Notes: a model not told the origin generated them from the letters alone. A stretch of DNA of 64,000 nucleotides from Lewinellaceae bacterium (GCA_020636255.1 JACJYE010000001.1:921501-985500); one strand, 5' to 3'; shown: positions 32,511 through 42,922, numbered from the stretch's first letter. A program made the numbers and translations.

Positions 32511-34010
32511 TTACGAACGATAGTACAATTCATTCCAGCGCAACTCCTGCCTGAAGCGGTGGAGCTGGGTGTTTTCATCGATCAGGGTGAGCTCTATTCC
32601 TGCTATTTCCGAGAGGTCTTCCAGGTATTCGGGCGTGAGCGACTGGCTGTAGCAGGTGTGGTGTGCGCCACCGGCATAGATCCAGGCTGCTGCTGCCGTC
32701 GGGAGGCCGGGCCTGGGCTTCCACAGCACCCTGGCGACCGGCAGTTTCGGCAGCGCCTGTTCGGGCGCTACCGCTTCGACGGTATTCACCAGCAGGCGGA
32801 AGCGATTGCCGAGGTCGATGAGGGAAGCGTTGAGGGCCGGGCCGGCCGGCGAATCGAATACCAGCCGCACAGGGTCGGCCTTGCCGCCGATGCCCAGCGG
32901 GTGGATCTCGCACGACGGCTTGCCGCTGGCAATAGAGGGGCATATCTCCAGCATGTGGGCTCCCAGTACCTGGTTGTTGCCGGGCTGGAAGTGGTAGGTG
33001 TAGTCTTCCATGAACGAATTTCCTCCCGGAAGGCCCGCGCCCATCACCTTCATACAGCGAACCAGCGCCGCCGTTTTCCAGTCGCCCTCCGCGCCGAAGC
33101 CGAAGCCATCGGCCATCAGCCGCTGAACGGCGATACCCGGCAGCTGCGCCAAGCCGTACAGGTTCTCGAAAGTGTCGGTGAAGGCCGTGAAGCCGCCTTC
33201 TTCCAGAAAGGCGCGGAGGCCGGCCTCTATCCTGGCGGCTTCCCGCAATGAGGCGTGCTGCCCGCCGCTTTTCCGGAGGGGCGCCGCCAGCACGTATTCG
33301 TCTTCGTAGGCCTGCACCAGCTGGCTAATGGCCCTGTCCGGAACGGCATTGATCTTTTCCACCAGCGCGCCCATGCCGTATCCGTTGACGGAAAAGCCGA
33401 ACTGCGCCTGGGCCGATACCTTATTGCCTTCCGTCACGGCCACCTCCCGCATGTTGTCGCCGAAGCGGGCCACCTTCATGCTTTGCATATCCTTCCAGGC
33501 GGCGGCTACCCTGGCCCAGATGCCCACCCGCGCTACGACGCTCTCGTCTTGCCAGTGCCCGACGACGACCTTTCGGTTCAGCCCCAGACGGGTGTTGATG
33601 AAGCCGAACTCCCGGCCGCCATGTGCCGATTGGTTCAGATTCATAAAATCCATATCGATGGAGGCCCAGGGGATGTCGCGGTTGAACTGGGTGTGGAGGT
33701 GCAGCAAGGGCTTGTGCAGGATCTTCAGGCCGTTGATCCACATTTTCGCCGGCGAAAAGGTGTGCATCCAGGTGATCAGGCCGATGCAGTTCTCTGCAGC
33801 GTTGGCCTCCAGGCACAGGCGCTGGATGGCCTCCGGCGTAGTGAGGACGGGCTGGAAGATTACCCGCACCGGAATGGCCGCCGCCGCTCCGAGAGCAGCG
33901 GCGATGGCCTCGGAATGCCGGGCCACCTGTTTCAGGGCCTCTTCCCCGTACAGGTGCTGGCTGCCGGTGATGAACCAGGCCTCGTATTTATCTAAATGGA
34001 TCATGGGCAT
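32511..34010 (-). CDS. araA: L-arabinose isomerase
   Basis: Converts L-arabinose to L-ribulose in the cytoplasm with Mn(II). The 499 residues have the metal ligands in the expected blocks: Glu in GFGAEGDWKTAAL, Glu in NSFMEDYTYHF, His in CEIHPLGIGGKADPVRL, and His in AGGAHHTCYS. ATG at 34010 is used; a second ATG at 34004 (MIHLDKYEAWF) is equally possible and closer to the usual start. It follows the symporter gene by 6 bp. Confidence 0.97.
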   Translation of the reverse strand: MPMIHLDKYEAWFITGSQHLYGEEALKQVARHSEAIAAALGAAAAIPVRVIFQPVLTTPEAIQRLCLEANAAENCIGLITWMHTFSPAKMWINGLKILHKPLLHLHTQFNRDIPWASIDMDFMNLNQSAHGGREFGFINTRLGLNRKVVVGHWQDESVVARVGIWARVAAAWKDMQSMKVARFGDNMREVAVTEGNKVSAQAQFGFSVNGYGMGALVEKINAVPDRAISQLVQAYEDEYVLAAPLRKSGGQHASLREAARIEAGLRAFLEEGGFTAFTDTFENLYGLAQLPGIAVQRLMADGFGFGAEGDWKTAALVRCMKVMGAGLPGGNSFMEDYTYHFQPGNNQVLGAHMLEICPSIASGKPSCEIHPLGIGGKADPVRLVFDSPAGPALNASLIDLGNRFRLLVNTVEAVAPEQALPKLPVARVLWKPRPGLPTAAAAWIYAGGAHHTCYSQSLTPEYLEDLSEIAGIELTLIDENTQLHRFRQELRWNELYYRS

Positions 34011-34016
34011 TTTACT

Positions 34017-35771
34017 TTATCCGTTGAAGTACAGGTAGGCTGCAAGGATGAGCAGGACTACGAGCACGGAAGTAATAATATCGCCTCTGGTATAGCTCGA
34101 CCTGGTGGCCGCCTTTTGGTCGACGGTTACCGTTCCGAACGTCAGGCCGCTGATATGGTCGTATGACGGCTGCTCGGTGGCATAGCTCACCACTACCATC
34201 ACCAGGGCTGAAATCAGGAATATGGCCAGGCTGTAGTACTGGAAGAAAATGTTATTGATGATCCAGAAGAACGAGCCTTCCTTGTAAGAGAAACCTTCCG
34301 TCAGGATGACCGGCGTGTCGATGGCGAGGCGGAAGAGCCCCAGGGCGAAGCCGACGATCAGGGCTGAAAGGCAGCCTTTGGCGTTCAGCCGTTTGTTGAA
34401 CACGCCGAAGAAGAAGACGACAAAAATAGGCGGCGCCAGATAACCCTGTACGCTTTGCAGATAGTCGTACAGGCCACGGCTACCCTGGATAACGGGTATC
34501 CATGCCAGCCCGATCAGCACCATGATGCCGGTGGCGATCCGCCCGATCCGAACCAGCCCTTTTTCAGAAGTGTTGGGCCTGAACTTCGAGTACAGGTCCA
34601 TGGTGAACAGGGTGGAGGAGGCGTTGAACACGCCGGCTAGTGAACTCATCAGAGCGGCGAGCAGGCCGGCCACTACGATGCCGCGCACGCCGGAAGGCAG
34701 CACGGTAGCTACCAACAGCGGGAAGGCCTGCTGAGCGTTGGCGTTCACCAGGTGCCCTTCGCTGTCCAGCAGGGTGGAACTGATGACTTCCATTTTGCCG
34801 CTGATGGCCAGTGCAAAGCAGATGATGCCCGGGATGATGAAAATGAAAACAGGCAGCAGCTTGAAGAAGGAAGCGGCGATGGTACCCCGGCGGGCTTCCT
34901 TCAGGCTGGACGCGCCGAGCATCCGCTGTACGATATACTGGTCGGTACACCAGTACCACAGGCCGATAATAGGCGCACAGAACAGCATGCCGAGCCAGGG
35001 GTAGTTGCTGTTGAAGTACCAGGCCATGGTGGTTTGGGTCTTCACGGGCGCCCAGCTGCCTTCCATGCCTGCCGGCACCAGAGGCTTCCACAGGTTGAAC
35101 ATCTCCGATCCGGCAACGCGGCGCAGCTCGCTCCAGCCGCCGAGGGCTTCCAGGCCGTACCAGGTTACCAGTACCGAACCGAGGATGAGGATCACCGTTT
35201 GTATGGCCTCGGTATAGGCTACCGCCCGCAACCCGCCGAGCACGGTGTATATCCCCGTCAGGATGATCACCAGTATAGAGCCGATCCAGAAGCTGTTCAG
35301 GCCGAACAGGTTCAGCTCAGGCATCAGCACGCCGAAAACGACACCGCCGGCGAAGATGCCGACCGCTACCTTGGTCAGTACGTATGCCACCAGGGAGATA
35401 ACAGAGAGCACCCAGCGCGCTGTAGGCGAAAAGCGCTTTTCCAGAAACTCCGGCATGGTGAATATCTTGGACCGCATATAAAAGGGCGCCAGTACCCAGC
35501 CGAGCACCAGCAGGCACCAGGCATGAAGCTCGTAGTGCGCCATGGCCACGCCGTCGGTAGCGCCCGACCCGGCGAGGCCCACGATGTGCTCCGAACCGAT
35601 GTTTGAAGCGAAGATGGAGGCTCCCACTACGAACCACCCCAGGTTTCGCCCGGCGAGGAAGTAATCGTCTGAGGTGTCGGTTTTCTGCCGGATGACCCAC
35701 CAGGCTATGCCCAGGATCAAGGAGAAATAACCGGCGATGAGTATCCAGTCCAGGGTAGATAAAACGCTCAT
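34017..35771 (-). CDS. sodium/sugar symporter (SSS family)
   Basis: Inner-membrane transporter of the solute:sodium symporter family, probably for L-arabinose given the operon. The 584 residues from MSVLSTLDWILIAGYF show about 14 hydrophobic helices. Typical segments are DTSDDYFLAGRNLGWFVVGASIFASNIGSEHIVGLAGSGA (sodium site region, residues 31-70) and WYWCTDQYIVQRMLGA, as in SGLT-type proteins. An upstream Met at 35834 would add 21 non-membrane residues and is rejected. Between araD and araA on one transcript. Confidence 0.95.
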   Translation of the reverse strand: MSVLSTLDWILIAGYFSLILGIAWWVIRQKTDTSDDYFLAGRNLGWFVVGASIFASNIGSEHIVGLAGSGATDGVAMAHYELHAWCLLVLGWVLAPFYMRSKIFTMPEFLEKRFSPTARWVLSVISLVAYVLTKVAVGIFAGGVVFGVLMPELNLFGLNSFWIGSILVIILTGIYTVLGGLRAVAYTEAIQTVILILGSVLVTWYGLEALGGWSELRRVAGSEMFNLWKPLVPAGMEGSWAPVKTQTTMAWYFNSNYPWLGMLFCAPIIGLWYWCTDQYIVQRMLGASSLKEARRGTIAASFFKLLPVFIFIIPGIICFALAISGKMEVISSTLLDSEGHLVNANAQQAFPLLVATVLPSGVRGIVVAGLLAALMSSLAGVFNASSTLFTMDLYSKFRPNTSEKGLVRIGRIATGIMVLIGLAWIPVIQGSRGLYDYLQSVQGYLAPPIFVVFFFGVFNKRLNAKGCLSALIVGFALGLFRLAIDTPVILTEGFSYKEGSFFWIINNIFFQYYSLAIFLISALVMVVVSYATEQPSYDHISGLTFGTVTVDQKAATRSSYTRGDIITSVLVVLLILAAYLYFNG

Positions 35772-35869
35772 AAACAGTTGTTTAATGTTGGATGTATAAA
35801 TAGGTAATGTTTCCGGATCGGGTAAGGCCACCAAACAAGCTCTAAGGGTATTTTCACATGCCCTGCTCG

Positions 35870-36568
35870 TTATTGGCCGTAATAAGCGTTTGCCCCATGT
35901 TTTCTTTCGTAGTGCTTCCGTATCAAAGCTTCTTTCAGCCTTGGCGCGCCGGGCCTGATCTGTAGCGTCAGGTAGGCCATTCGGGCCAGCTCTTCCAGCA
36001 CCGCGCTGTTATATACCGCTTTGTCAACGTCCTTCCCCCAGGTGAACGGCGCATGGTTGGCCACCAGCACCATCTCCACTTCCTCCGGGCTGAGGCCTTT
36101 GTCCCGGAATGCATTCAGGATCTGAAAGCCGGTCTGGTATTCATAATCACCCCGGATCATCTCGTCATCCATGACCGGGGCGCAGGGCACGTCTGCCGTC
36201 AGGTGGTCGGCATGGGTCGTCCCGAAGATGGGGATATCCATCTGCGTCTGTGCCCAGGCCGTAGCATAAGTAGAGTGGGTGTGGACGATGCCGCCGATAT
36301 GGCGCCAGTGTTTGTAGAGAACAGCATGGGTTTTCGTATCGGACGACGGGCGTTTATCCCCTTCGATGACCGTATTGTCGAAGTCAACGACGGCCATATC
36401 CTCCGCTTTCAGCTCTGAATAAGGCACACCGCTGGGTTTGATGGCGAAAACGCCCCGTTCATGGTCAGCGGCGCTGGCATTGCCGAAAGTGAAGAGCACC
36501 AACCCCAGCTCGGGAAGTTGCATATTGGCCCGGTAAGCGGCTTCTTTGATGGCTTTAAACGTACTCAT
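35870..36568 (-). CDS. araD: L-ribulose-5-phosphate 4-epimerase
   Basis: Converts L-ribulose 5-phosphate to D-xylulose 5-phosphate. A 232-residue class II aldolase-fold protein: LVLFTFGNASAADHERGVFAIKPSGVPY (phosphate-binding and N-terminal motif), GGIVHTHSTYATAWAQ (zinc-binding His pair at about 95-97), TTHADHL, and a final zinc His in VLVANHAPFTWGKD. The stop is followed three bases upstream in the operon order by araB. Confidence 0.96.
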   Translation of the reverse strand: MSTFKAIKEAAYRANMQLPELGLVLFTFGNASAADHERGVFAIKPSGVPYSELKAEDMAVVDFDNTVIEGDKRPSSDTKTHAVLYKHWRHIGGIVHTHSTYATAWAQTQMDIPIFGTTHADHLTADVPCAPVMDDEMIRGDYEYQTGFQILNAFRDKGLSPEEVEMVLVANHAPFTWGKDVDKAVYNSAVLEELARMAYLTLQIRPGAPRLKEALIRKHYERKHGANAYYGQ

Positions 36569-36571
36569 TTG

Positions 36572-38245
36572 CTATTCGTGTTCAAAAAACTGTTCGGCGA
36601 AGGCCCCCAGTTCGTGGTATTTCTGGTAAACTGCTTCGTAGAGGGCAGCCTGTTCGGGCCTGGGGTGGTATTCCGCGTCGAAACCAGAGCCCATCTGTTG
36701 CATGGCGGCCGAAACGTCGCTGTATATGCCGGCAGTAGTGGCGGCGAACATAGCTGCCCCGAGGGCGCAGGCCTGCTCTGAGCGGGCGATCTTGATCGGG
36801 CGGTTGAGGATGTCGGCCATAGTTTGCATGACGAAGGGTGATTTTTTCGCCACGCCGCCCAGCCCGATCACCCCTTTGATCGGCACACCTTCCTCCTGGA
36901 AGCGGTCGACGATCTTTTTGGCGCCGAAGCAGGTGGCTTCTACGAGGGCCCGGAAGATCATCGGGGCGCTGCTGCCCAGGCTGAGGCCGAAGATGGCGCC
37001 TTTAAGGGCCTGGTTGGCGTCGGGGGTGCGGCGCCCGTTGAGCCAGTCGAGCGCGACGACTCCGCTGGCTCCCGGCGTTATTTTTTCGGCGGCGGCCGTC
37101 AGCTCGGGTATGATGCGGCCAGCGGCTTCTTCGATGAGCTGTTGTTTCAGCTTATCGTCCAGCAGCTTACTCTTGCCGATGCCCTTTTCCAACGCCCAGG
37201 CCAGAATGCCTTTGAACCAGGCATAAACATCGCCGAAGGCCGACTGCCCGGCCTCCAGCCCGAGCATACCCGGAATGACGGATCCGTCGACCTGCCCGCA
37301 GATGCCGCTGACGAGCTTCTCTGCGCCGGCGCCCATAGGCGCCACCAGCATGTCGCAGGTGGAAGTACCCATAACCTTGCTGAGGTGGTAAGGTTCGATC
37401 TGCCCGCCGACGGCCCCCATGTGTGCGTCAAAAGCGCCGACGCTCACGACTACGCCAGTATGCAGGCCGAGGCGTTGCGCCCATTCGGCCGATAGCGTGC
37501 CGGCGGGTTCGTCGGAGGTATAGGTCTCTTTGTACAGCCGCTCCACCAGCCCGTCCAGCAGAGGGTCCAGAGCGTTAAAGAAGGCATTGGGCGGCAGCCC
37601 GCCGTAAGACTCATGCCAAAGCGCTTTGTGGCCGGCTGCGCAGCGGCTGCGCTTCATCTGGTGTACGTCGGTACCGCCCGACAGCAGGAAGGGTATCCAG
37701 TCGCAGTGCTCTACCCACGAGTAGGCGGCCTGGCGTATCCTGGCGTTGGCGCGCAGCGTTCTCAGTATCTTGGCCCAGAACCACTCGGAAGAATAGATGC
37801 CTCCCTCGTACTGGGTATAATCCACTTCCCATTTGGAGGCCAACGCGTTGAGCTCCGCCGCTTCCCTGATGCCCGTGTGGTCTTTCCAGAGGATGAACAT
37901 GGCGTCGGGGTCTTCTTCGAAGCCAGGCAGCAGCGCGAGGGGCCTCCCGGCCCTGTCGACGGCAACGGGCGTAGAGCCGGTCGTGTCGATGGCGATGCCG
38001 GCAACCTGGGCTGCAGCACCCGGCGGAGCCTGTGCGAGCGCTTCTTTAATGGACTGTTCCAGCCCTTCGACATAATCCAGCGGATGTTGCCGGAATTGGT
38101 TCGTGACGGGCTCGCAGTAAAGGCCGGCCCGCCAGCGGGGGTAATAAAAAACGGAACTGCCCGCTTCCATACCGTTACCGGTATCGACTATGACCGAGCG
38201 GACACTGTCGGTCCCAAAATCTACACCTATGACAAAGTGGCTCAT
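36572..38245 (-). CDS. araB: ribulokinase
   Basis: Phosphorylates L-ribulose with ATP. A 557-residue FGGY-family kinase: VIGVDFGTDSVRSVIVDT at the N-terminus (phosphate 1 motif), GIAIDTTGSTPVAVD, the catalytic Asp region SVGAFDAHMGAVGG, the adenosine-binding GLGGVAKKSPFVMQTMADIL near residue 450, and the closing ACALGAAMFAAT. It starts 32 bp after the regulator gene on the same strand and ends three bases before araD. Confidence 0.96.
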   Translation of the reverse strand: MSHFVIGVDFGTDSVRSVIVDTGNGMEAGSSVFYYPRWRAGLYCEPVTNQFRQHPLDYVEGLEQSIKEALAQAPPGAAAQVAGIAIDTTGSTPVAVDRAGRPLALLPGFEEDPDAMFILWKDHTGIREAAELNALASKWEVDYTQYEGGIYSSEWFWAKILRTLRANARIRQAAYSWVEHCDWIPFLLSGGTDVHQMKRSRCAAGHKALWHESYGGLPPNAFFNALDPLLDGLVERLYKETYTSDEPAGTLSAEWAQRLGLHTGVVVSVGAFDAHMGAVGGQIEPYHLSKVMGTSTCDMLVAPMGAGAEKLVSGICGQVDGSVIPGMLGLEAGQSAFGDVYAWFKGILAWALEKGIGKSKLLDDKLKQQLIEEAAGRIIPELTAAAEKITPGASGVVALDWLNGRRTPDANQALKGAIFGLSLGSSAPMIFRALVEATCFGAKKIVDRFQEEGVPIKGVIGLGGVAKKSPFVMQTMADILNRPIKIARSEQACALGAAMFAATTAGIYSDVSAAMQQMGSGFDAEYHPRPEQAALYEAVYQKYHELGAFAEQFFEHE

Positions 38246-38276
38246 AGATAAAAGAAGAAATTTAGTGTATAATTAA

Positions 38277-41200
38277 TCAGTTCAGACGGGAATCAAAAGC
38301 ATTTGGGTTGATATTTGTGGCGCCGGAGTCACAATTACTGGCATATTCACTGGGTGACATGCCGTAAAACTTCCTGAAGACCCTGCTGAAGTACTTCGGG
38401 TCGCTGAACCCGGTATTATAGGCCACCTCCGAGATGTTCACTTCTTTTTGCCGGAGCAGCTGCGCGGCTTTCTTCAATTTGAAGAAGTTAATGAAATCGG
38501 TGACGGACATATCGGTTAGCGACTTTATCTTTTTGTACAACAGGCTGCGGCTCATGCACATTTTGTTGGCAAACTGCCCGTGGGAAAATTCCTGGTCGGT
38601 ATAATGGGTTTCCAGAATATGGTAGGCTTCTTTCAGGAATTTCTCATCCAGGGAGGAACAGGCTACCTCTTCCGGCAGGGGCGCCGGGCCTTTTCCGAAC
38701 AGCAGCTTGAGCTGTTGCCTGGATCGGATCAGGTTGTTGATCCGGGCGATGAGGATGCGCAGGTTGAAAGGTTTTGGGACGTAATCGTCGGCGCCGCTTT
38801 CCAGCCCGTCCACCCAGTTTTCCACCATAGCTTTTGCGGTCAGCAGGATGATGGGGATATGAGAGGTCTGAATATTGTTTTTCAGGCGGCTGCATAGCTC
38901 GAGGCCATCAATATATGGCATCATAATGTCGCTGACGATCAGGTCGGGCGTGTATTTTTTGGCGTATTCGTAGCCATCTTTCCCGTTCTCTGCTTCCAGT
39001 ATCCGGTACCGGTTTTCCAGGCTCTGGGCCAGAAAAGCCCGCAGGTCGTAATTGTCCTCTACGATGAGGACGAGCGGTTTGTCTTTTTCCGAGCGGTTGG
39101 GTATCACATACTTTTCCGGGGGCTGGTAAGAGAGGATATCTTCCGTCACCGAAGCTACGCGGGTAACGAGGTTGGATGGGCCCGGAGCCGCTTCGGAGGC
39201 GATCTCATCTTCGGAGAAGGCATTCCGGGAATAGGGCAGGCGAACCGTGAAGACGGAGCCTTTGCCCGGCTGGCTGCTGGCCGAAATGTTGCCGTGCATC
39301 AGCTCGGCCAGTTCGCGCGTGAGGGCCAGGCCGATGCCCGAACCGTCCATCCTTGAATTTTCCGTTGAGGGGGCCTGGTAGAAGTGGTCGAAAATGTATA
39401 ACAGGTGCTCTGCCTCTATGCCAATACCAGAGTCCCGGACCTCAATCTCCAGGTATTGGTGGCGGCCGTCGGCCGGTTCTTGCTTTTCGCAGTTCAGCGC
39501 CAGCGTGATCCGCCCTTTTTTCGGCGTATATTTAAAAGCATTGGAGAGCAGGTTGTACACGATGTTCTCCAGCTTTTCGGCGTCGAACCAGGCTTCGCCG
39601 GGCGGGTTCGCCAGGTGGAAGCTGTATTCGATCTGCTGGTGTTCTGCAAGGTCCTGAAAGGAAAGGAAGATGTCTTTAACGAAGTCTACGAGCCTGCCTT
39701 TGGCGGCGCGCACACTGGTTTTCCCTTCTTCCAGCCGCCGGAAGTTCATGAGTTGGTTGATGAGGTGCAGCAGGCGCTGGGCGTTGCGGTTGATGATATG
39801 CAGGGTGCGGCGCACTTCCTCATCGCCGGTGAACCGCTCCAGCAGGCTTTCGATAGGGTCGATGATCAGGGTGAGCGGTGTCCGGAACTCGTGGGAGATG
39901 TTGGTAAAAAAGCGCAGGCGGAGCTGGTTGACCAGGCGCACCTTTTTGTTGAGGTCGATCAGCTGGTCGCGCTGCTGGGATATCTCCCCGTTTTTGGTTT
40001 CCAGTTCATGCTTTTGCTTTTCGATCAGCAATTGCCGCTGTTCCAGCATGAGGTTGCTCTCCTGCAAGTTCTCGGCCTGAAGCTGAAGGGTCTCCTTTTG
40101 CAGTGCGATCTCTTTCGTCCGGCTGTTGACCAGTTGCTCCAGCTTTTTGGTCTGGGCATGCAGGTAATGGGTGCGCAGGCGGATATAACTTATGATACCG
40201 CCGGCCAATAAGAGCAGAAAGACAAAGCGGAACCAGCCTGTCTCCCAAAAAGGGGGGTGGATGATGAATTTCAACTCGGATGGTATTTCCTGCCACTGCC
40301 CTTCACCATTGGAGGCCTTTACCCGAAAGGTGTATTCTCCGCCTTTCAGGTTGGTGTAACTGGCAAAGCGCCGGGAAGAAGGTACAGTTACCCAATGCTG
40401 GTCGACGCCTTCCATCTGGTAGGCGAACTGCACCTTTTCCGGCTGGAAATAGTCCAATGTTGCAAATTCTATGGAAAAGACATTGTCTTTATAAGACAGG
40501 TTGACCATTTTAGCTTCCCCGATATTGGTGCGCAGGGGGATTTTGCCATGGTGTTTTTCCCCTACCTCCACGGGGCTGTTCAGTACGACCAGTTTGGTGA
40601 AGGCCGCTTTGGGCGAATAGGGGTAGTCTTTGAGCAGAGAAGGGTTGAAAAAGTTGAGCCCTTCGACGCCTCCGAAATACAGGTTGCCATCCGGGGCCTT
40701 GAAGGATGCCGACCAGTAGAACTGGTTGCTTAGCAGGCCATCGCCGGCATAAAAATTCTTGAACGTTTCCTTTTCGGGGTCAAAGCTCGACAGGCCGTAA
40801 TCGGTGCTCAGCCATAACCGGCCGTCATTATCTTCTTCGATACAATAGATAACGTTGTTGCACAGCCCGTCCTTTTCATCGTAGGCATGGAACGACAGCG
40901 GGCTGCCAGCCTTTGGTTCGCAATAAGCGATGCCGTTGCCGTATGTCCCGATCCAGACCCTGCCCGCCTGGCTCTCCTTCAGGGCTGTGATGTAGTTGCC
41001 CGGCAGCGCGTTTTCACCGGCAGCGCCGGTAGAAAAGCACTGTACGGCGTCCTTGCCGAGGTTTGCTGCATTCCTGTCGATGCGGGAAGCGGGAAAGCGG
41101 AAAAGCCCTTTCCTGGTCCCTATCCAGTAATCGTTGCGGCTGTCGAGCAGGATACAGCCGACCTCCGTGATGTTGACGCCGGCCATTTCCTCGTTGATGT

Positions 41201-42695
41201 GGAAGATGCTGTTGGAAACCGGGTCGAGCATACCCAGGCCGCTTTCGGTGCCGATGAGCAGAAATCCCCGGGGGTCTTCCTTGATAGAGGAGATAAAATC
41301 ATTGGCACGCCCTTGTGCGGTGGGAGGCCCGATGGCGTAATGTTCAAAGCTGTTGGCAGCATCGGTGGCCAGCTTGTTGAGGCCGTCGCCCCAGGTGCCT
41401 ATCCACAGGTTGCCGTAGCTGTCGCGGAGGATCGTAGTGATGAAATCACTGCTGATGCTTTGCGGGCGGTTGGGGTCGTGCCGGAAGTGGGCCGCCCGGC
41501 CATTATTCCGGTTGATCCTGTTAAGGCCGCCGCCAGCGGTGCCTACCCAGGCCACGGGGCCTTCTATCAGGATGGAATTGACGGTAGAATGGCTCAGGCC
41601 ATTGGAGGCGCCCACATCCTGTACGATAGCGCCGAACTTGTGCTGGTTCAGGTTGTATTTGTTGACGCCTCCTTTTTCCGTGCCGATCCAGACGTTCCCG
41701 AATTCGTCGGCAAAAATGGAATTGATGAATTTATTGTTGAGCTGCTGCCGCGTTCCGGCCCGTTCTGTTACCCCCAGGAATGTTCCGGACAGAGGCTGGT
41801 AGATGTTCAGGCCTCCCAGTGTCCCGATCAGTAAATTGTTTTCGGCATCCCGGCAGATGGCCGTCACTGAATTGTGGAGCAGGCTGCCTGGGTTGAAGGG
41901 GTCGTGCAGGAAGAGGCGTTCTTCGCCTCCACGGATCGTATACCGGACCAGGCCCTGCGTCGTGCCGATCCAGATGTAGTCTTTTTCGGCCAGCAGTGTG
42001 AGCACCTGTGCCGATTGAAGGGACCGCAGGGGGATAGCGCGAAAGGCGCCGGTGCGGCGGTTCATTTCCCAAAGCCCGTTCCTGGAGCCTACCCAGAGCT
42101 TGTCGCCTCCTACAGGGGCGACCGCCGTTACGGAAATCCCGGCAAGCCCGGTCTGCTGCGTATTGAACTGAGCCTCGCCCGTGCCGGCGTTGTACTGGCT
42201 GATGGTTATGGCCAACAGGCCTTTGTTCTCGGCGCCGGCCCACATGGTACCCTCCTCATCACAATACAACGTATTGATGCTGGCCTGCCCGATGCCCGGC
42301 GACAACTCCTGGGCCTGGCAAAAGCGGCTGAAGGAGAGGTTAAAAATGCTGATGCCCTTCGCCGTGCCTACCCACAACAGGCCGTGCGGCCCCTCTGCGA
42401 TGGCCTGTACAAAATTGTCGGGCAGGCCCACTTTGTCGTTTCCCGACTTAAAGGTGCGGAATTCGTAACCGTCGTAACGGCACAGGCCATTCCAGGTTGC
42501 AAACCACATAAAACCACGGCTATCCTTATATATGTAGTCGACTGTATTCTGCGGGAGCCCTTCGTCAGTGGTAATGTATTCGAAGTGATAGGGGAATTCG
42601 GTGGCGTATAAGGAGTAAAAGGAACATAATAGGCATAGAGCAACCACACTCCGTACCAGGAGGGAACCTCGACTGTATACCGCTACTAGTTCCAT
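38277..42695 (-). CDS. hybrid two-component system regulator (HTCS) of the arabinan locus
   Basis: One-protein sensor and transcription factor, 1472 residues, spanning the inner membrane. The order is: signal/anchor (about 10-35, SVVALCLLCSFYSLYA); two-component beta-propeller repeats (about 40-700, with many VWIGT-G motifs); Y_Y_Y domain (about 741-798); transmembrane helix (about 820-840); coiled coil; HisKA with the phosphoacceptor His in FTNISHEFRTPLTLI near 933; HATPase; receiver domain LVLIVEDNYDLRAFL with the acceptor Asp in IVSDIMM near 1253; AraC-type HTH at about 1365-1465. Start at 42695 (MELVAVYSRGS) chosen over 42818 for a proper signal. It should sense arabinan oligosaccharides and activate susC and ara genes. 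Confidence 0.95.
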   Translation of the reverse strand: MELVAVYSRGSLLVRSVVALCLLCSFYSLYATEFPYHFEYITTDEGLPQNTVDYIYKDSRGFMWFATWNGLCRYDGYEFRTFKSGNDKVGLPDNFVQAIAEGPHGLLWVGTAKGISIFNLSFSRFCQAQELSPGIGQASINTLYCDEEGTMWAGAENKGLLAITISQYNAGTGEAQFNTQQTGLAGISVTAVAPVGGDKLWVGSRNGLWEMNRRTGAFRAIPLRSLQSAQVLTLLAEKDYIWIGTTQGLVRYTIRGGEERLFLHDPFNPGSLLHNSVTAICRDAENNLLIGTLGGLNIYQPLSGTFLGVTERAGTRQQLNNKFINSIFADEFGNVWIGTEKGGVNKYNLNQHKFGAIVQDVGASNGLSHSTVNSILIEGPVAWVGTAGGGLNRINRNNGRAAHFRHDPNRPQSISSDFITTILRDSYGNLWIGTWGDGLNKLATDAANSFEHYAIGPPTAQGRANDFISSIKEDPRGFLLIGTESGLGMLDPVSNSIFHINEEMAGVNITEVGCILLDSRNDYWIGTRKGLFRFPASRIDRNAANLGKDAVQCFSTGAAGENALPGNYITALKESQAGRVWIGTYGNGIAYCEPKAGSPLSFHAYDEKDGLCNNVIYCIEEDNDGRLWLSTDYGLSSFDPEKETFKNFYAGDGLLSNQFYWSASFKAPDGNLYFGGVEGLNFFNPSLLKDYPYSPKAAFTKLVVLNSPVEVGEKHHGKIPLRTNIGEAKMVNLSYKDNVFSIEFATLDYFQPEKVQFAYQMEGVDQHWVTVPSSRRFASYTNLKGGEYTFRVKASNGEGQWQEIPSELKFIIHPPFWETGWFRFVFLLLLAGGIISYIRLRTHYLHAQTKKLEQLVNSRTKEIALQKETLQLQAENLQESNLMLEQRQLLIEKQKHELETKNGEISQQRDQLIDLNKKVRLVNQLRLRFFTNISHEFRTPLTLIIDPIESLLERFTGDEEVRRTLHIINRNAQRLLHLINQLMNFRRLEEGKTSVRAAKGRLVDFVKDIFLSFQDLAEHQQIEYSFHLANPPGEAWFDAEKLENIVYNLLSNAFKYTPKKGRITLALNCEKQEPADGRHQYLEIEVRDSGIGIEAEHLLYIFDHFYQAPSTENSRMDGSGIGLALTRELAELMHGNISASSQPGKGSVFTVRLPYSRNAFSEDEIASEAAPGPSNLVTRVASVTEDILSYQPPEKYVIPNRSEKDKPLVLIVEDNYDLRAFLAQSLENRYRILEAENGKDGYEYAKKYTPDLIVSDIMMPYIDGLELCSRLKNNIQTSHIPIILLTAKAMVENWVDGLESGADDYVPKPFNLRILIARINNLIRSRQQLKLLFGKGPAPLPEEVACSSLDEKFLKEAYHILETHYTDQEFSHGQFANKMCMSRSLLYKKIKSLTDMSVTDFINFFKLKKAAQLLRQKEVNISEVAYNTGFSDPKYFSRVFRKFYGMSPSEYASNCDSGATNINPNAFDSRLN

Positions 42696-42865
42696 AGTCA
42701 ATAATTTTGTCGCCAGATATGCCCCCTTTATGCTGCCAGCTTCCAAAATGGCCCGGCATAACCTGCCTTTTACTGTTTCTGTACGCGAAATTTCATCTTT
42801 TATGGCGGGAAATAACAAAATTTATCTCTCAAAATAGCCAAAATACTACAAACCAAATGTGGTAT

Positions 42866-42902
42866 TACGGAATAATCCACCTACTATACGAAATAGTCCA
42901 CC
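42866..42902 (+). promoter_or_regulatory. direct repeats, candidate HTCS operator
   Basis: TACGGAATAATCCACC (42866-42881) and TACGAAATAGTCCACC (42887-42902) match at 14 of 16 positions and are offset by 21 bp, two turns of the helix. That is the arrangement expected for dimers of AraC-type DNA-binding domains. The right copy ends about 20 bp before the candidate -7 box of susC, a position suited to activation. Confidence 0.65.
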
Positions 42903-42922
42903 CTGATGCTTTCCGCCCCTCC

